Source: Burkholderiales bacterium (GTDB lineage: Bacteria; Pseudomonadota; Gammaproteobacteria; Burkholderiales; Nitrosomonadaceae). Taken from it: a stretch of DNA of 64,000 nt. Both the position numbers and the translations under genes were made by a program. Positions 16,760 through 25,814 of the stretch are shown here, piece after piece (within the stretch, counting starts at the first letter, position 1; each line of letters begins with the position of its first letter). Below the pieces are notes generated by a model, which saw nothing but the letters and a program-made list of their open reading frames with translations, searched no databases and was not told the DNA's origin. The DNA lies in NCBI GenBank assembly GCA_024235755.1, contig JACKLV010000004.1:140379-204378 (forward strand). Reading direction: 5' to 3'.

Positions 16760-17884
16760 ATGAACAATAACTTTACCGTTGCTAAAGATAGAGATTGCAT
16801 AGTGCCAATCCGTCGGATCGATGTTTCGGCTTATACAATTCCAACTGATCAACCGGAGTCAGATGGCACACTGCAATGGAGCAACACCACGCTGGTGCTG
16901 GTTGAGATACAAGCAGGCAATCAGTGTGGACTTGGCTATAGTTATGCCGATACTGCTACCGCTCGCCTTATTCAAGATAAGTTGGCAGATTTGCTTTTGG
17001 GATACGATGCGCTGTCGCTCCCCGGTGCCTGGGCGATAATGGTTCATGCCATCCGCAATCTAGGCCGCCCAGGAATCAGCTCAATGGCGATCGCAGCGGT
17101 TGATAACGCGTTGTGGGATCTTAAGGCAAAACTGCTTGAATTGCCGCTGATAACATTGTTGGGTAGGACGCGCGACGCCATATCGGTCTACGGCAGCGGC
17201 GGTTTTACATCATATAGCATCGAGCAATTGCAACGCCAGCTTGGTGGCTGGACAGATACAGGTATTCAATGCGTCAAAATGAAAGTCGGCCGTAAACCGG
17301 AGCAGGATATCGAACGCGTCAAAGCCGCACGGGCGGCCATTGGTGATGCTACAGAGTTATTCGTCGATGCAAATGGTGCCTATAGTCGTAAACAAGCTAT
17401 AGCCATGGCTGAGGCGTTTGCCGAATTTGGCGTGGTCTGGTTTGAAGAGCCCGTTTCATCTGATGATTTAGAAGGCTTACGTTTACTGCGTGACTGCGGG
17501 CCAGCCGGGATGGCGATCAGTGCCGGTGAATACGGTTACGACTTGTATTATTTTCGCCGCATGCTGGCGGCTGGCAGTGTTGATGTTTTACAGGCTGACG
17601 CTACCCGCTGCGCCGGCATCAGCGGATTCTGCGGAGCGGCGACGTTGTGCGAAAGTTTTGGTTTGCCACTGTCATCGCATTGTGCCCCAGCATTGCATAC
17701 TCATCTTGGTTGTGCATTGCGCTCTATTTGTCATCTGGAATACTTTCATGATCATGCCCGAATCGAACAGATGTTGTTTGATGGTGCACAAACACCGCAA
17801 CAGGGCAAACTGTATCCAGATTCGTCGCGACCTGGCTTGGGGTTGGAATTCAAACGCGCCGACGCAGCGCAATATGCTGTTTGA
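16760..17884 (+). CDS. Enolase-superfamily enzyme, mandelate racemase/muconate lactonizing (MR/MLE) group
   Basis: Starting at the ATG preceded by AAGGACGGGTGGC, the protein has 374 residues. It shows the complete active-site set of the family: K173 and K175 in the KMKVG motif, metal ligands D203 (FVDANGAY), E229 (WFEEPV) and E257 (SAGEYG), D280 in QADATR, and H307 in LSSHCAP. The K-x-K plus Asp-His pair is what mandelate-racemase-like sugar-acid dehydratases and racemases use to abstract the alpha proton of a carboxylate. The capping domain (about 18-140) is present. The natural substrate cannot be told from sequence. The stop codon overlaps a possible start of the next gene, suggesting coupling. 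Confidence 0.85.
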   Translation: MNNNFTVAKDRDCIVPIRRIDVSAYTIPTDQPESDGTLQWSNTTLVLVEIQAGNQCGLGYSYADTATARLIQDKLADLLLGYDALSLPGAWAIMVHAIRNLGRPGISSMAIAAVDNALWDLKAKLLELPLITLLGRTRDAISVYGSGGFTSYSIEQLQRQLGGWTDTGIQCVKMKVGRKPEQDIERVKAARAAIGDATELFVDANGAYSRKQAIAMAEAFAEFGVVWFEEPVSSDDLEGLRLLRDCGPAGMAISAGEYGYDLYYFRRMLAAGSVDVLQADATRCAGISGFCGAATLCESFGLPLSSHCAPALHTHLGCALRSICHLEYFHDHARIEQMLFDGAQTPQQGKLYPDSSRPGLGLEFKRADAAQYAV

Positions 17885-17891
17885 GATTATT

Positions 17892-20800
17892 ATGAATAAT
17901 ATTACCCAACATTCCTATGTAAACGATAAGCAACGAACAGCGCCGCGCGCAGAAATAGGGGAACAGCCTGAAAACGTCAGCGCATTAGCTACCGAATTAT
18001 CAGCCGCTATTGAAGGCGAAGTTCGATTTGATGATGGCAGCCGCGCTACTTATGCTACGGACGCCTCAAATTATCGACAGGCCCCGATCGGCGTAGTGCT
18101 GCCAAAGAGCGTCGACGACGTTGTTAAGACCGTGGCACTTTGCCGCAAGCATGGTGCGCCGATTACCGCCCGTGGCGGCGGTACCAGCCTAGCCGGACAG
18201 TGTTGCAATATTGCCGTTGTGATAGATTTTTCCAAGTATATGCATCACGTGCTTGAACTCGATCCAGATCGACGACGAGCAAAAGTACAACCAGGTGCTA
18301 ATCTGGATACGCTACGCAGGCAAGCGGAGCAATATCACTTGACTTTTGGTCCGGATCCCGCGACCCACGATCACAATACTCTGGGCGGTATGATTGGTAA
18401 TAACTCCTGCGGGGTGCACTCGGTGATGGCCCAGTTTTACGGGCCGGGGCCTTTGACTGTGGATAGCGTCGAATCCCTGGAAATCCTCACCTATGACGGT
18501 CTGCGCCTGACGGTTGGCGCCACCTCCGAAGAAGAATTATCCAAAATTATCAATCAAGGCGGTCGACGTGGAGAAATTTATGCTGGCTTAAAAACACTAC
18601 GCGATCGCTATGCCGATCAGATTCGGACTAAATATCCTAATATTCCGCGCCGTGTGTCCGGCTATAATTTAGATTGGTTACTTCCCGAACATAATTTCAA
18701 TGTTGCAGGTGCGCTGGTTGGTAGTGAAGGTACTTGCGTTATTGTGCTATCGGCTACACTTAAGCTCATGCCCAACCCTGCCGTTCGCTCGTTGCTGGTG
18801 CTTGGTTATCCAGATGCATATCACGCAGGCGATCATATTATGGAAATTCTTGAGCATAAACCGGTTGGATTGGAAGGGATTGATCAAGCGTTGATCGGCT
18901 ATATGAAAAAGAAACACATGCATCCTGAGGATGTTGAAATGTTGCCAGATGGTGGCGGCTGGCTGTTGGTCGAATTCGGCGGTGATAGTAAGGAAGATGC
19001 CGACAATAAAGCGCAAAAACTAATGGATGAATTGAAAAAAAAAGATGATGCGCCATCAATGAAATTGTTCGATGATAAGGAACAAGAGCACCATATATGG
19101 CTAGTGCGCGAATCCGGGTTGGGTGCAACTGCCAATGTACCCGGCATGTCGCCCACTCATCCGGGCTGGGAGGATGCCGCCGTCCCGCCGGAAAAAGTAG
19201 GCCCGTATTTGCGCGATTTTCGCAAACTGCTAAATGAATTTGACTACCAATGTGCGTTGTATGGACACTTTGGTCAAGGCTGCATCCACTGCCGTATTGA
19301 CTTTGATTTGCTGACCACAGAGGGAGTAAAAAAGTACCTGGCTTTTATTGATAAAGCCGCCGACTTGGTAATCAGTTACGGCGGTTCGCTGTCTGGCGAG
19401 CATGGTGATGGCCAGGCACGATCAATGTTACTTCCGAAAATGTATGGTGAAAGGCTGGTTGACGCGTTTCGCGAATTCAAAAAAATTTGGGACCCCGGCT
19501 GGAAGATGAACCCCGGTAAAGTGATTGATGGTTATCGCCCAGATGAGAATTTGCGTATGGGCCCGCGCTACAACCCGCCATCAGTCAAGACCCGTTTCGG
19601 TTATCCAGACGATGATGGCAGCTTTGCTAAAGCAACTGCGCGTTGTGTAGGTGTGGGCATGTGTCGGCGTGTGGATAGTGGTGTGATGTGTCCCAGTTAC
19701 ATGGCCACCCGCGAAGAAGCCTATTCTACGCGCGGCCGTGCCCGGTTATTGTTTGAAATGTTGCAGGGCGATATCGTTGCCGATGGCTGGCGAGATCAGC
19801 GCATTCATGATGCGCTGGATTGGTGTTTGGCTTGCAAAGGTTGCAAACATGATTGTCCGGTCAATGTCGACATGGCTACTTACAAAGCCGAATTTATGTC
19901 GCATTATTACCGGTATCGCTTACGGTCACGGCACGAATACGCAATGGGTTTGATATACTGGTGGTCACGGGCAGCTTCAAAGCTACCGCTGTTAACAAAT
20001 TTTTTTACTCAGCATGAGCCGTTTGCATTCATTATCAAGAAAATTGGTGGGATTGCATCCGAACGACGCCTGCCGCTTTTTACCAAACAAACGTTTAGAG
20101 ATTGGTTTCAAAAGCGGCAGTCTAATCAGTCGAACAAACCGAGGGTCATTCTGTGGCCTGATACCTTTAGCAATCACTTTCTGCCAGAACCAGCCAAAGC
20201 CGCAGTTGAGGTGCTGGAAGCTGCAGGTTATCAAGTTGAACTTCCACCACGGCCGCTGTGTTGTGGTCGGCCACTGTACGATATCGGTATGCTGGATCTG
20301 GCAAAGAAACTTTGGCGTCAAACGTTGACTGCACTCCAATCCGAGATTACAGCAGGCACACCGATAGTGGGACTGGAACCTTCCTGTGTAGCAGCTTTTC
20401 GCGATGAATTGATTAATCTTTTTCCTAACGATTACAATGCGCGCCGACTCAGCCAGCAAACTATGCTGCTGAGCAGTTTTTTGCGAAAGATAGATTATCG
20501 GCCTCCTAAGTTGCGACGTCGGGCACTAGTGCATGCTCATTGCAATCATCGGGCAATAATGGGTATGAAAGCTGAAGAGGCATTGCTCAATCGGCTTGGC
20601 CTGGATTACGAATTGATGGATTCGGGCTGTTGCGGCATGGCGGGCGCATTCGGTTTCAGCGAAAAAAAATATGACGTTTCAATCAAAATTGGTGAACGTG
20701 TTTTGTTGCCGGCGGTACGTAACGCCGCGCAAGACACTTTGGTAATCACGAATGGATTTAGCTGTCGCGAACAGATCAGTCAAACTACAGGTCGCCGGGC

Positions 20801-20954
20801 ATTACACTTGGCTGAAGTATTAGCGCTTGCTTTGCGCGAAGGTAAGCAGGAATTGTTTGACGACGATCCAGAATTTAACGTGTGCAGCCATCCGCGTCAT
20901 CCGGCATTTTCACTAAAATGTTCCGAGGAAATTTTCAGTGAGAAAGACGACTAA
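17892..20954 (+). CDS. FAD/4Fe-4S oxidoreductase, YdiJ-type (D-2-hydroxyacid dehydrogenase)
   Basis: From the ATG at 17892 the protein has 1020 residues, close to E. coli YdiJ. An in-frame ATG at 17874 inside the end of the upstream gene is an alternative. Order of domains: an FAD-binding type 4 domain (GVVLPKSVDDVVKTVALCRK, ITARGGGTSLAGQC and NTLGGMIGNNSCGVHS), an FAD-oxidase C-terminal domain including YGHFGQGCIHCRIDFD and SGEHGDGQARS, a ferredoxin-like region (CVGVGMCRR, CPSYMATREE, CLACKGCKHDCPVN), and a two-part cysteine-rich CCG domain (LCCGRPLYDIGML and DSGCCGMAGAFGF). Relatives oxidise D-2-hydroxyglutarate or D-lactate and pass electrons through Fe-S centres to the respiratory chain. 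Its position suggests it works with the MR/MLE and TPP enzymes. Confidence 0.88.
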   Translation: MNNITQHSYVNDKQRTAPRAEIGEQPENVSALATELSAAIEGEVRFDDGSRATYATDASNYRQAPIGVVLPKSVDDVVKTVALCRKHGAPITARGGGTSLAGQCCNIAVVIDFSKYMHHVLELDPDRRRAKVQPGANLDTLRRQAEQYHLTFGPDPATHDHNTLGGMIGNNSCGVHSVMAQFYGPGPLTVDSVESLEILTYDGLRLTVGATSEEELSKIINQGGRRGEIYAGLKTLRDRYADQIRTKYPNIPRRVSGYNLDWLLPEHNFNVAGALVGSEGTCVIVLSATLKLMPNPAVRSLLVLGYPDAYHAGDHIMEILEHKPVGLEGIDQALIGYMKKKHMHPEDVEMLPDGGGWLLVEFGGDSKEDADNKAQKLMDELKKKDDAPSMKLFDDKEQEHHIWLVRESGLGATANVPGMSPTHPGWEDAAVPPEKVGPYLRDFRKLLNEFDYQCALYGHFGQGCIHCRIDFDLLTTEGVKKYLAFIDKAADLVISYGGSLSGEHGDGQARSMLLPKMYGERLVDAFREFKKIWDPGWKMNPGKVIDGYRPDENLRMGPRYNPPSVKTRFGYPDDDGSFAKATARCVGVGMCRRVDSGVMCPSYMATREEAYSTRGRARLLFEMLQGDIVADGWRDQRIHDALDWCLACKGCKHDCPVNVDMATYKAEFMSHYYRYRLRSRHEYAMGLIYWWSRAASKLPLLTNFFTQHEPFAFIIKKIGGIASERRLPLFTKQTFRDWFQKRQSNQSNKPRVILWPDTFSNHFLPEPAKAAVEVLEAAGYQVELPPRPLCCGRPLYDIGMLDLAKKLWRQTLTALQSEITAGTPIVGLEPSCVAAFRDELINLFPNDYNARRLSQQTMLLSSFLRKIDYRPPKLRRRALVHAHCNHRAIMGMKAEEALLNRLGLDYELMDSGCCGMAGAFGFSEKKYDVSIKIGERVLLPAVRNAAQDTLVITNGFSCREQISQTTGRRALHLAEVLALALREGKQELFDDDPEFNVCSHPRHPAFSLKCSEEIFSEKDD

Positions 20955-21100
20955 ACCTTAAATCGTAGTAATAATCAATATTTCTGTAGGAGTGTTCATG
21001 CAACATAAGCTTTAAGTCTGCAGGTACTGTATTAAACTGTTTTTGCAGTTGCTAACAAGTGGAGGATTCGAAGTTTTACCTAGATTGATAGGAGTATATT

Positions 21101-21484
21101 ATGAAAAATAACACTATCGGAAGAACTCGCTGGGCGATTGCCGAAGGTTATATACCACTCGGCAGCACAAACGGCGAAGATCCACGTTTTTTAAGTCACG
21201 AAACGGCGTGCATACTTAACGCTGGTGATCAGTGCGCACATGTCACAATTACAGTTTATTTTAAAGACCGGGAGCCGGCTGGCCCATATTATATTTTGTT
21301 ACCCGCACGTCGTGTTTTGCATCAGAGATTCAATGACTTGAATAAGCCAGAGTCAATTCCCAAAGATACGCCTTTTGCTAGTGTGATCGAATCCGATGTG
21401 CCAATAGTGGTGCAGCATACCCGGCTCGATTCGCGGCAGCCAGAATTGGCTTTATTAAGTACAACTGCCTACTCCGATGAATAA
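21101..21484 (+). CDS. ASRT-family protein (Anabaena sensory rhodopsin transducer-like)
   Basis: The 127-residue soluble protein matches the family along its whole length: TRWAIAEGYIPLGSTNGEDP, FLSHETACILNAGDQCAHVT, REPAGPYYILLPARRVLHQRF, then NDLNKPESIPKDTPFASVI and ESDVPIVVQHTRLDSRQPEL. The founding member binds Anabaena sensory rhodopsin, and the wider family is regarded as a small-molecule or sugar-binding beta-sandwich. No rhodopsin gene is in this window, and the gene follows metabolic enzymes, so a ligand-binding or regulatory role is more likely than photosensing. A GATAGGAGTATATT site precedes the ATG. It is 146 bases after the YdiJ-like gene. Confidence 0.88.
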   Translation: MKNNTIGRTRWAIAEGYIPLGSTNGEDPRFLSHETACILNAGDQCAHVTITVYFKDREPAGPYYILLPARRVLHQRFNDLNKPESIPKDTPFASVIESDVPIVVQHTRLDSRQPELALLSTTAYSDE

Positions 21485-21712
21485 TTATAGGTGATTCATT
21501 TTTTGGTGGGATTGAAAGCTGAGTAGGATTTATCAAAAACAGGTTTTTACCCGACCTTGGTAACAACGGCTCAGTTACTTTTCAGATATCGATAAAAACC
21601 CGAATAACTTTTTAATGGTTGGTTAACAGTCAGTTCTGCAATCAACAGAGGGAAATCTGAATTTCTAAATATAAATAATTAGTTAATTAATTGATTTAAA
21701 GGGTTAAATCTC

Positions 21713-22741
21713 GTGAAGCACAATTTATATATGACGCCATTCTTAGTGATATCGATCACAGCAATTGTGGTATTACCAAATGCAGTTCAAGCTTCAGAAG
21801 CGCCGCTGAATTATTTCTTACATAGTTACGGTCCGGCGGCGAAGCCAACAATGTATTTGGGATGGGTGCTTGCAGGACTATCAGTGATTATTTGTATTGT
21901 TATTTCGCTACTTCTGTTAACCGCCATAATCCGGAAGAGATCCCGCAGCGATCCATACTCCATTGATCGCGAAGGTGGTGGGCTTCTCTGGATATATATT
22001 GGTACAGGAATATCAACTATTATTTTATTTGGATTGGTGATTTATTCATCGATGATCCTAAATCAGGTTGCAAAGCCAACTCAGACACCGGCCCTTACTG
22101 TAACAGTGACTGGATATGACTGGTGGTGGAAAGTTGAATATGAGCATGATGATCCTACCCAACACATTATCACTGCAAATGAACTCCATATTCCTGTGGG
22201 GTTGCCCGTTCTTATCAAACTTAAAAGCGCTGATGTTATTCATGCTTTTTGGGTGCCAAAGCTTGCCGGAAAAACACAAATGATTCCGGGTCTGGTAAAT
22301 CAGCAGTGGATTCAAGCAGATATGTCAGGCATATATGCTGGGCAGTGCGTTCAGTTTTGCGGAGCTGGTCATGCTCATATGGGTTTAGAGGTTATCGCAA
22401 AAAGCCCCCAAGAATTCGAAGACTGGCAGAATACTCAAAGAAAAACTGCAATGCTTAGTTTCAAGACATTTGAAGATCCAGGTTATAAAGTATTTATGGA
22501 TCAATGTGCTGGCTGTCATACCATCCGGGGAACTGAAGCTGCTGGCAAGCATGCGCCAGATCTAACTCATCTGAATTCACGACGTAAAATTGCGGCAGGA
22601 TTATTAGCCAACACGCCCGACCATCTAAAAAAATGGATCATGAATGCACAAGAACTTAAACCAGGATCGCGCATGCCGAGCTTTGCTCTGTCAAACCATG
22701 AAATTGCTGCACTAATGCTTTTTTTATCGAATTTGGATTAA
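21713..22741 (+). CDS. coxB: Cytochrome c oxidase subunit II with fused cytochrome c (caa3 type)
   Basis: Subunit II takes electrons from cytochrome c into the CuA centre. The 342-residue precursor has a signal peptide, two membrane helices (about 46-72 and 92-115), and the cupredoxin domain with the aromatic patch YDWWWKVEYEH. The CuA ligands are H177 (VIHAFW), C212, C216, H220 and M223 in QCVQFCGAGHAHM. A C-terminal cytochrome c domain carries CAGCH at 265-269 and a distal methionine in GSRMPSF. Fusion of the haem domain to subunit II defines the caa3 layout. It is the first gene of the oxidase cluster, six bases from subunit I. Confidence 0.93.
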   Translation: MKHNLYMTPFLVISITAIVVLPNAVQASEAPLNYFLHSYGPAAKPTMYLGWVLAGLSVIICIVISLLLLTAIIRKRSRSDPYSIDREGGGLLWIYIGTGISTIILFGLVIYSSMILNQVAKPTQTPALTVTVTGYDWWWKVEYEHDDPTQHIITANELHIPVGLPVLIKLKSADVIHAFWVPKLAGKTQMIPGLVNQQWIQADMSGIYAGQCVQFCGAGHAHMGLEVIAKSPQEFEDWQNTQRKTAMLSFKTFEDPGYKVFMDQCAGCHTIRGTEAAGKHAPDLTHLNSRRKIAAGLLANTPDHLKKWIMNAQELKPGSRMPSFALSNHEIAALMLFLSNLD

Positions 22742-22747
22742 AAGTAT

Positions 22748-24757
22748 ATGGCTATCTCCGACAAGAAACATAATCTTCCAGATAATCGTCTTGAACGCGT
22801 TCCTGAATATGGTTGTGCTCCAACTGGTTCGACTGTCGAGATGCGTCTCGCACACACGTGGGAATGTAATCCGGGTTGGCGTGGTTGGTTTTCAACGGTC
22901 GATCATAAAACGATAGGTATACGATATCTTATTACTGCATTCATTTTTCTGATAATAGGAGGTATTGAGGCGCTTATTATGCGTGCGCAGCTTTCCCTGC
23001 CCGATCAGACTTTATTGACACCAGAACAATATAATCAATTGTTCACGATGCACGGCATAACGATGATTTTTCTTTATGCTTTGCCGATTCTGTCAGGTTT
23101 TTCCAATTATCTTTGGCCGCTATTATTGGGTTCCCGAGATATGGCTTTCCCACGCCTTAACGCCCTTTCATATTGGATATTTCTATTTGCTGGCGTCTTT
23201 ATGTATGCAAGTTTTCCACTAGGGCAGGCCCCTAACGCAGGCTGGTTTAACTACGTACCTTTTTCTGGACCTATTTATAACACAGGTCCAAATATTGATG
23301 TTTTTGCTCTTGGTATGGTGCTTTTGGGAATTTCAACGACAGTGGGTGCAGTTAATTTTATAGTTACGCTATTTAAAATGCGGGCACCCGGCATGACGAT
23401 TAATAGAGTACCAATACTCGTTTGGGGTACGCTGACCGCATCCGTAGCAAATCTCATTACTATTCCCGCAGTAAGTCTGGCTTTCTTACTTTTATGGCTA
23501 GATCGTCAAGTTGGCACCCAATTCTTCGATGTGGCTAACGGCGGTAAACCGTTGCTATGGCAACATTTGTTCTGGATTTTTGGCCATCCGTGGGTTTATG
23601 CCATTGTTTTGCCTGCCATGGGTATTGTTTCTGATGCCTTGCCAACATTTTGTCGAAGACCTCTTGTCGGCTATACGGCGGTAGCTCTCGCTACCATGGC
23701 TACAATGATGTTTGGTTTTGTAGTATGGGTTCATCATATGTTCGCAACGGGTTTACCCACTATATCTTTGTCAATATTTGGTGCCGCCAGTATGGCAATC
23801 TCTATCCCAAGCGCAGTGGCTGTATTTGCCTGGATCGCAACTATCTGGCTGGGAAGGCCTGTGTTCAAGACACCCTTTTTATTCTTTGCCGGTTTTGTCA
23901 TTTTATTTGTAATCGGTGGCTTGTCCGGTGTCATGGTGGCGGCGGTATCACTTAACTGGCAACTTAACGAAACCTATTTCGTTGTCGCACACCTGCACTA
24001 TGTTTTGCTAGGTATTAATGTATTTCCGGTCATAGGAGGGATTTATTATTGGTTTCCCAAGTTTACCGGTCGTATGATGAATGAAAAACTAGGCAAATGG
24101 AGCTTTTGGGTTATGTTTATCGGATTCAACGCAGCATTCTTTCCGATGCACATTGCCGGTTTACTAGGCATGCCCAGGCGCATTTATACATATTCGTCGC
24201 ATATGGGATGGGATACCGTCAACATGATTACATCAATCGGCTCCTTTATATTTGCTATTGGCATTCTGATTTTTCTGGTTAACGTTATGATCAGCCTTAA
24301 ACGTGGCGTATTGGCAGGCTCAAATCCTTGGGATGCAGCGACTCTCGAATGGTCGATATCTTCACCACCACCGGCTTATAATTTTGCAGTCATTCCTATA
24401 ATCGCAAGCCGTCATCCATTATGGGAAAATCGGTTAAATGAGAGTAGCGAACGTTCAAGTCTTTCCGAAGGATATTTACTAACGGCAGGTCATGAAACAA
24501 TCGGTACCTCACCGATTGATGCGAAACCACAAGTTATCCTAAAAATGCCGGGTGATTCTTATATACCATTTTTTGTCGGACTATTTGTATCACTGCTGTT
24601 TGTCGGTCTGTTATTTCATTGGTGGAGTTTTATCGGTGTGATGACCGCAGCATGTTGTATTACGCTAATTTTATGGATGTGGCCTCAAAAATCACTAGCT
24701 CAACGAACAGTATTCAACGCCGATCATTCTTCACAGAACAATTCGGAAAAAATATGA
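22748..24757 (+). CDS. ctaD: Cytochrome c oxidase subunit I, alternative type lacking the E and K channel residues
   Basis: The 669-residue haem-copper catalytic subunit keeps all metal ligands: low-spin haem His102 (TMHGITM), CuB His280, His329 and His330 (GHPWVY and VWVHHMF), high-spin haem His415 and low-spin His417 (AHLHYV), and the cross-link tyrosine Tyr284. It departs from ordinary A-type enzymes at two proton-path positions. GHPEVY is replaced by GHPWVY (Trp282 instead of Glu), and the K-channel motif PTGIK reads PSAVA (Ala358). Asp131 of the D-channel entrance (SRDMAFPRLN) is kept. A C-terminal extension of about 150 residues adds membrane helices, as in caa3/CyoB-like forms. It resembles, from memory, the rhizobial CoxN branch. 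Overlaps subunit III by four bases. Confidence 0.92.
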   Translation: MAISDKKHNLPDNRLERVPEYGCAPTGSTVEMRLAHTWECNPGWRGWFSTVDHKTIGIRYLITAFIFLIIGGIEALIMRAQLSLPDQTLLTPEQYNQLFTMHGITMIFLYALPILSGFSNYLWPLLLGSRDMAFPRLNALSYWIFLFAGVFMYASFPLGQAPNAGWFNYVPFSGPIYNTGPNIDVFALGMVLLGISTTVGAVNFIVTLFKMRAPGMTINRVPILVWGTLTASVANLITIPAVSLAFLLLWLDRQVGTQFFDVANGGKPLLWQHLFWIFGHPWVYAIVLPAMGIVSDALPTFCRRPLVGYTAVALATMATMMFGFVVWVHHMFATGLPTISLSIFGAASMAISIPSAVAVFAWIATIWLGRPVFKTPFLFFAGFVILFVIGGLSGVMVAAVSLNWQLNETYFVVAHLHYVLLGINVFPVIGGIYYWFPKFTGRMMNEKLGKWSFWVMFIGFNAAFFPMHIAGLLGMPRRIYTYSSHMGWDTVNMITSIGSFIFAIGILIFLVNVMISLKRGVLAGSNPWDAATLEWSISSPPPAYNFAVIPIIASRHPLWENRLNESSERSSLSEGYLLTAGHETIGTSPIDAKPQVILKMPGDSYIPFFVGLFVSLLFVGLLFHWWSFIGVMTAACCITLILWMWPQKSLAQRTVFNADHSSQNNSEKI

Positions 24758-25356
24758 ATCTATTTGATCATAACCGGTCTCTGCCGATAGGAAGCGACGC
24801 TAAACTATCAACGGGATGGTGGGGTGTCCTAGCATTAATTGTGACAGAAAGTGCTTTGTTCGCGTATTTACTGTTTACATACTTCTATCTGTCGGCTCAG
24901 ACTGAACAGCAATGGCCTCCAGAAGGATTACCCAGTCTGACTATGCCAATCATAAACACAATAATTTTACTCGCTAGCAGCGTTTCTGTCTGGGCCAGTG
25001 AACATTACATTCGATTGAAGCAAATACGTTGGAGTATCGGCCTAATGGCGTTATCAATAATCCTTGGTATCAGCTTTGTGCTGATCCAGCTTATCGAGTG
25101 GCATAAGAAACCTTATGACATGACGTCGGATCTCTACGGATCACTATATTTCACGATTACGGGATTTCATATGTGCCATGTGGTTATAGGTATCGTTGTT
25201 TTATTGTTATTGCTAGTTTGGCTTTCGTTAGGGTATTTCGATGATAGACGACATGCCGCTGTCACAATAGGCGGTGTGTACTGGCATTTTGTCGATGTTG
25301 TTTGGCTGTTTGTTTTTGCGACTTTGTATTTATTTCCTTACAGTGATTCCGTGTAG
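24754..25356 (+). CDS. Cytochrome c oxidase subunit III-like protein
   Basis: The ATG at 24754 overlaps the TGA of subunit I (ATGA), giving 200 residues and tight translational coupling. Membrane helices fill most of the protein. Recognisable subunit III features are WWGVLALIVTESALFAYLLF near the N-terminus with a conserved glutamate, HYIRLKQIRWS, the FTITGFHMCHVVIGI helix with the family histidine, and the terminal VYWHFVDVVWLFVFATLYL. Subunit III stabilises the catalytic core and supports proton uptake. Length is that of the five-helix bacterial form. Confidence 0.9.
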   Translation: MNLFDHNRSLPIGSDAKLSTGWWGVLALIVTESALFAYLLFTYFYLSAQTEQQWPPEGLPSLTMPIINTIILLASSVSVWASEHYIRLKQIRWSIGLMALSIILGISFVLIQLIEWHKKPYDMTSDLYGSLYFTITGFHMCHVVIGIVVLLLLLVWLSLGYFDDRRHAAVTIGGVYWHFVDVVWLFVFATLYLFPYSDSV

Positions 25357-25412
25357 AAGTTGAAAGAACTCTATTAGGGCAAGTAAATAAATTAATTGTA
25401 CATTTCCAGCTT

Positions 25413-25814
25413 ATGAGTACATACAAAACATTGTTCGCTTTATTCGGTGCTCCCGCAGCATGGATCATGCAGATGCTCTTAAGCGAATCACTCACCGCAT
25501 ATGCCTGTTATCCATATCAGGAACCACTGTCAGCGCCACTTTGGACAGATTTGCCAGCGATACTTGCTGCAATCAGTATAACTTGTTTGACATTAAACTT
25601 TATTTCTGCATACGTAGCATGGAGTTTTTGGCAACAATCTAACAATCCAATGATTGATAAAATTAATACACGTGAGCAGTCTCTCAAAATTGTAGGTGGA
25701 CAATCTCAATTTCTTGCAATGTTGGGTATTATGTCGAATGTCGTATTTTTCGTGGCAATTTTATTTACTAGTTGCGCAATTTTATTAGTACCATTGTGTA
25801 GCGAATGGGCCTGA
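25413..25814 (+). CDS. Unknown membrane protein of the oxidase cluster
   Basis: This 133-residue protein has three hydrophobic segments: KTLFALFGAPAAWIMQMLLS near the start, LPAILAAISITCLTLNFISA in the middle and IMSNVVFFVAILFTSCAILL at the end. A conserved-looking AYACYP motif sits after the first helix and GGQSQFLAMLGIM precedes the last. Small three-helix proteins of this kind occur next to caa3-type oxidases and may be accessory or assembly subunits, but I cannot assign a named family. It overlaps the following cytochrome gene by ten bases, which supports co-expression. Confidence 0.65.
   Translation: MSTYKTLFALFGAPAAWIMQMLLSESLTAYACYPYQEPLSAPLWTDLPAILAAISITCLTLNFISAYVAWSFWQQSNNPMIDKINTREQSLKIVGGQSQFLAMLGIMSNVVFFVAILFTSCAILLVPLCSEWA

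Noticed and set aside
21101..21484. A light-sensing function for the ASRT protein
   Set aside because: No rhodopsin, retinal synthesis or light-signalling gene is visible; family membership alone does not support photosensing.
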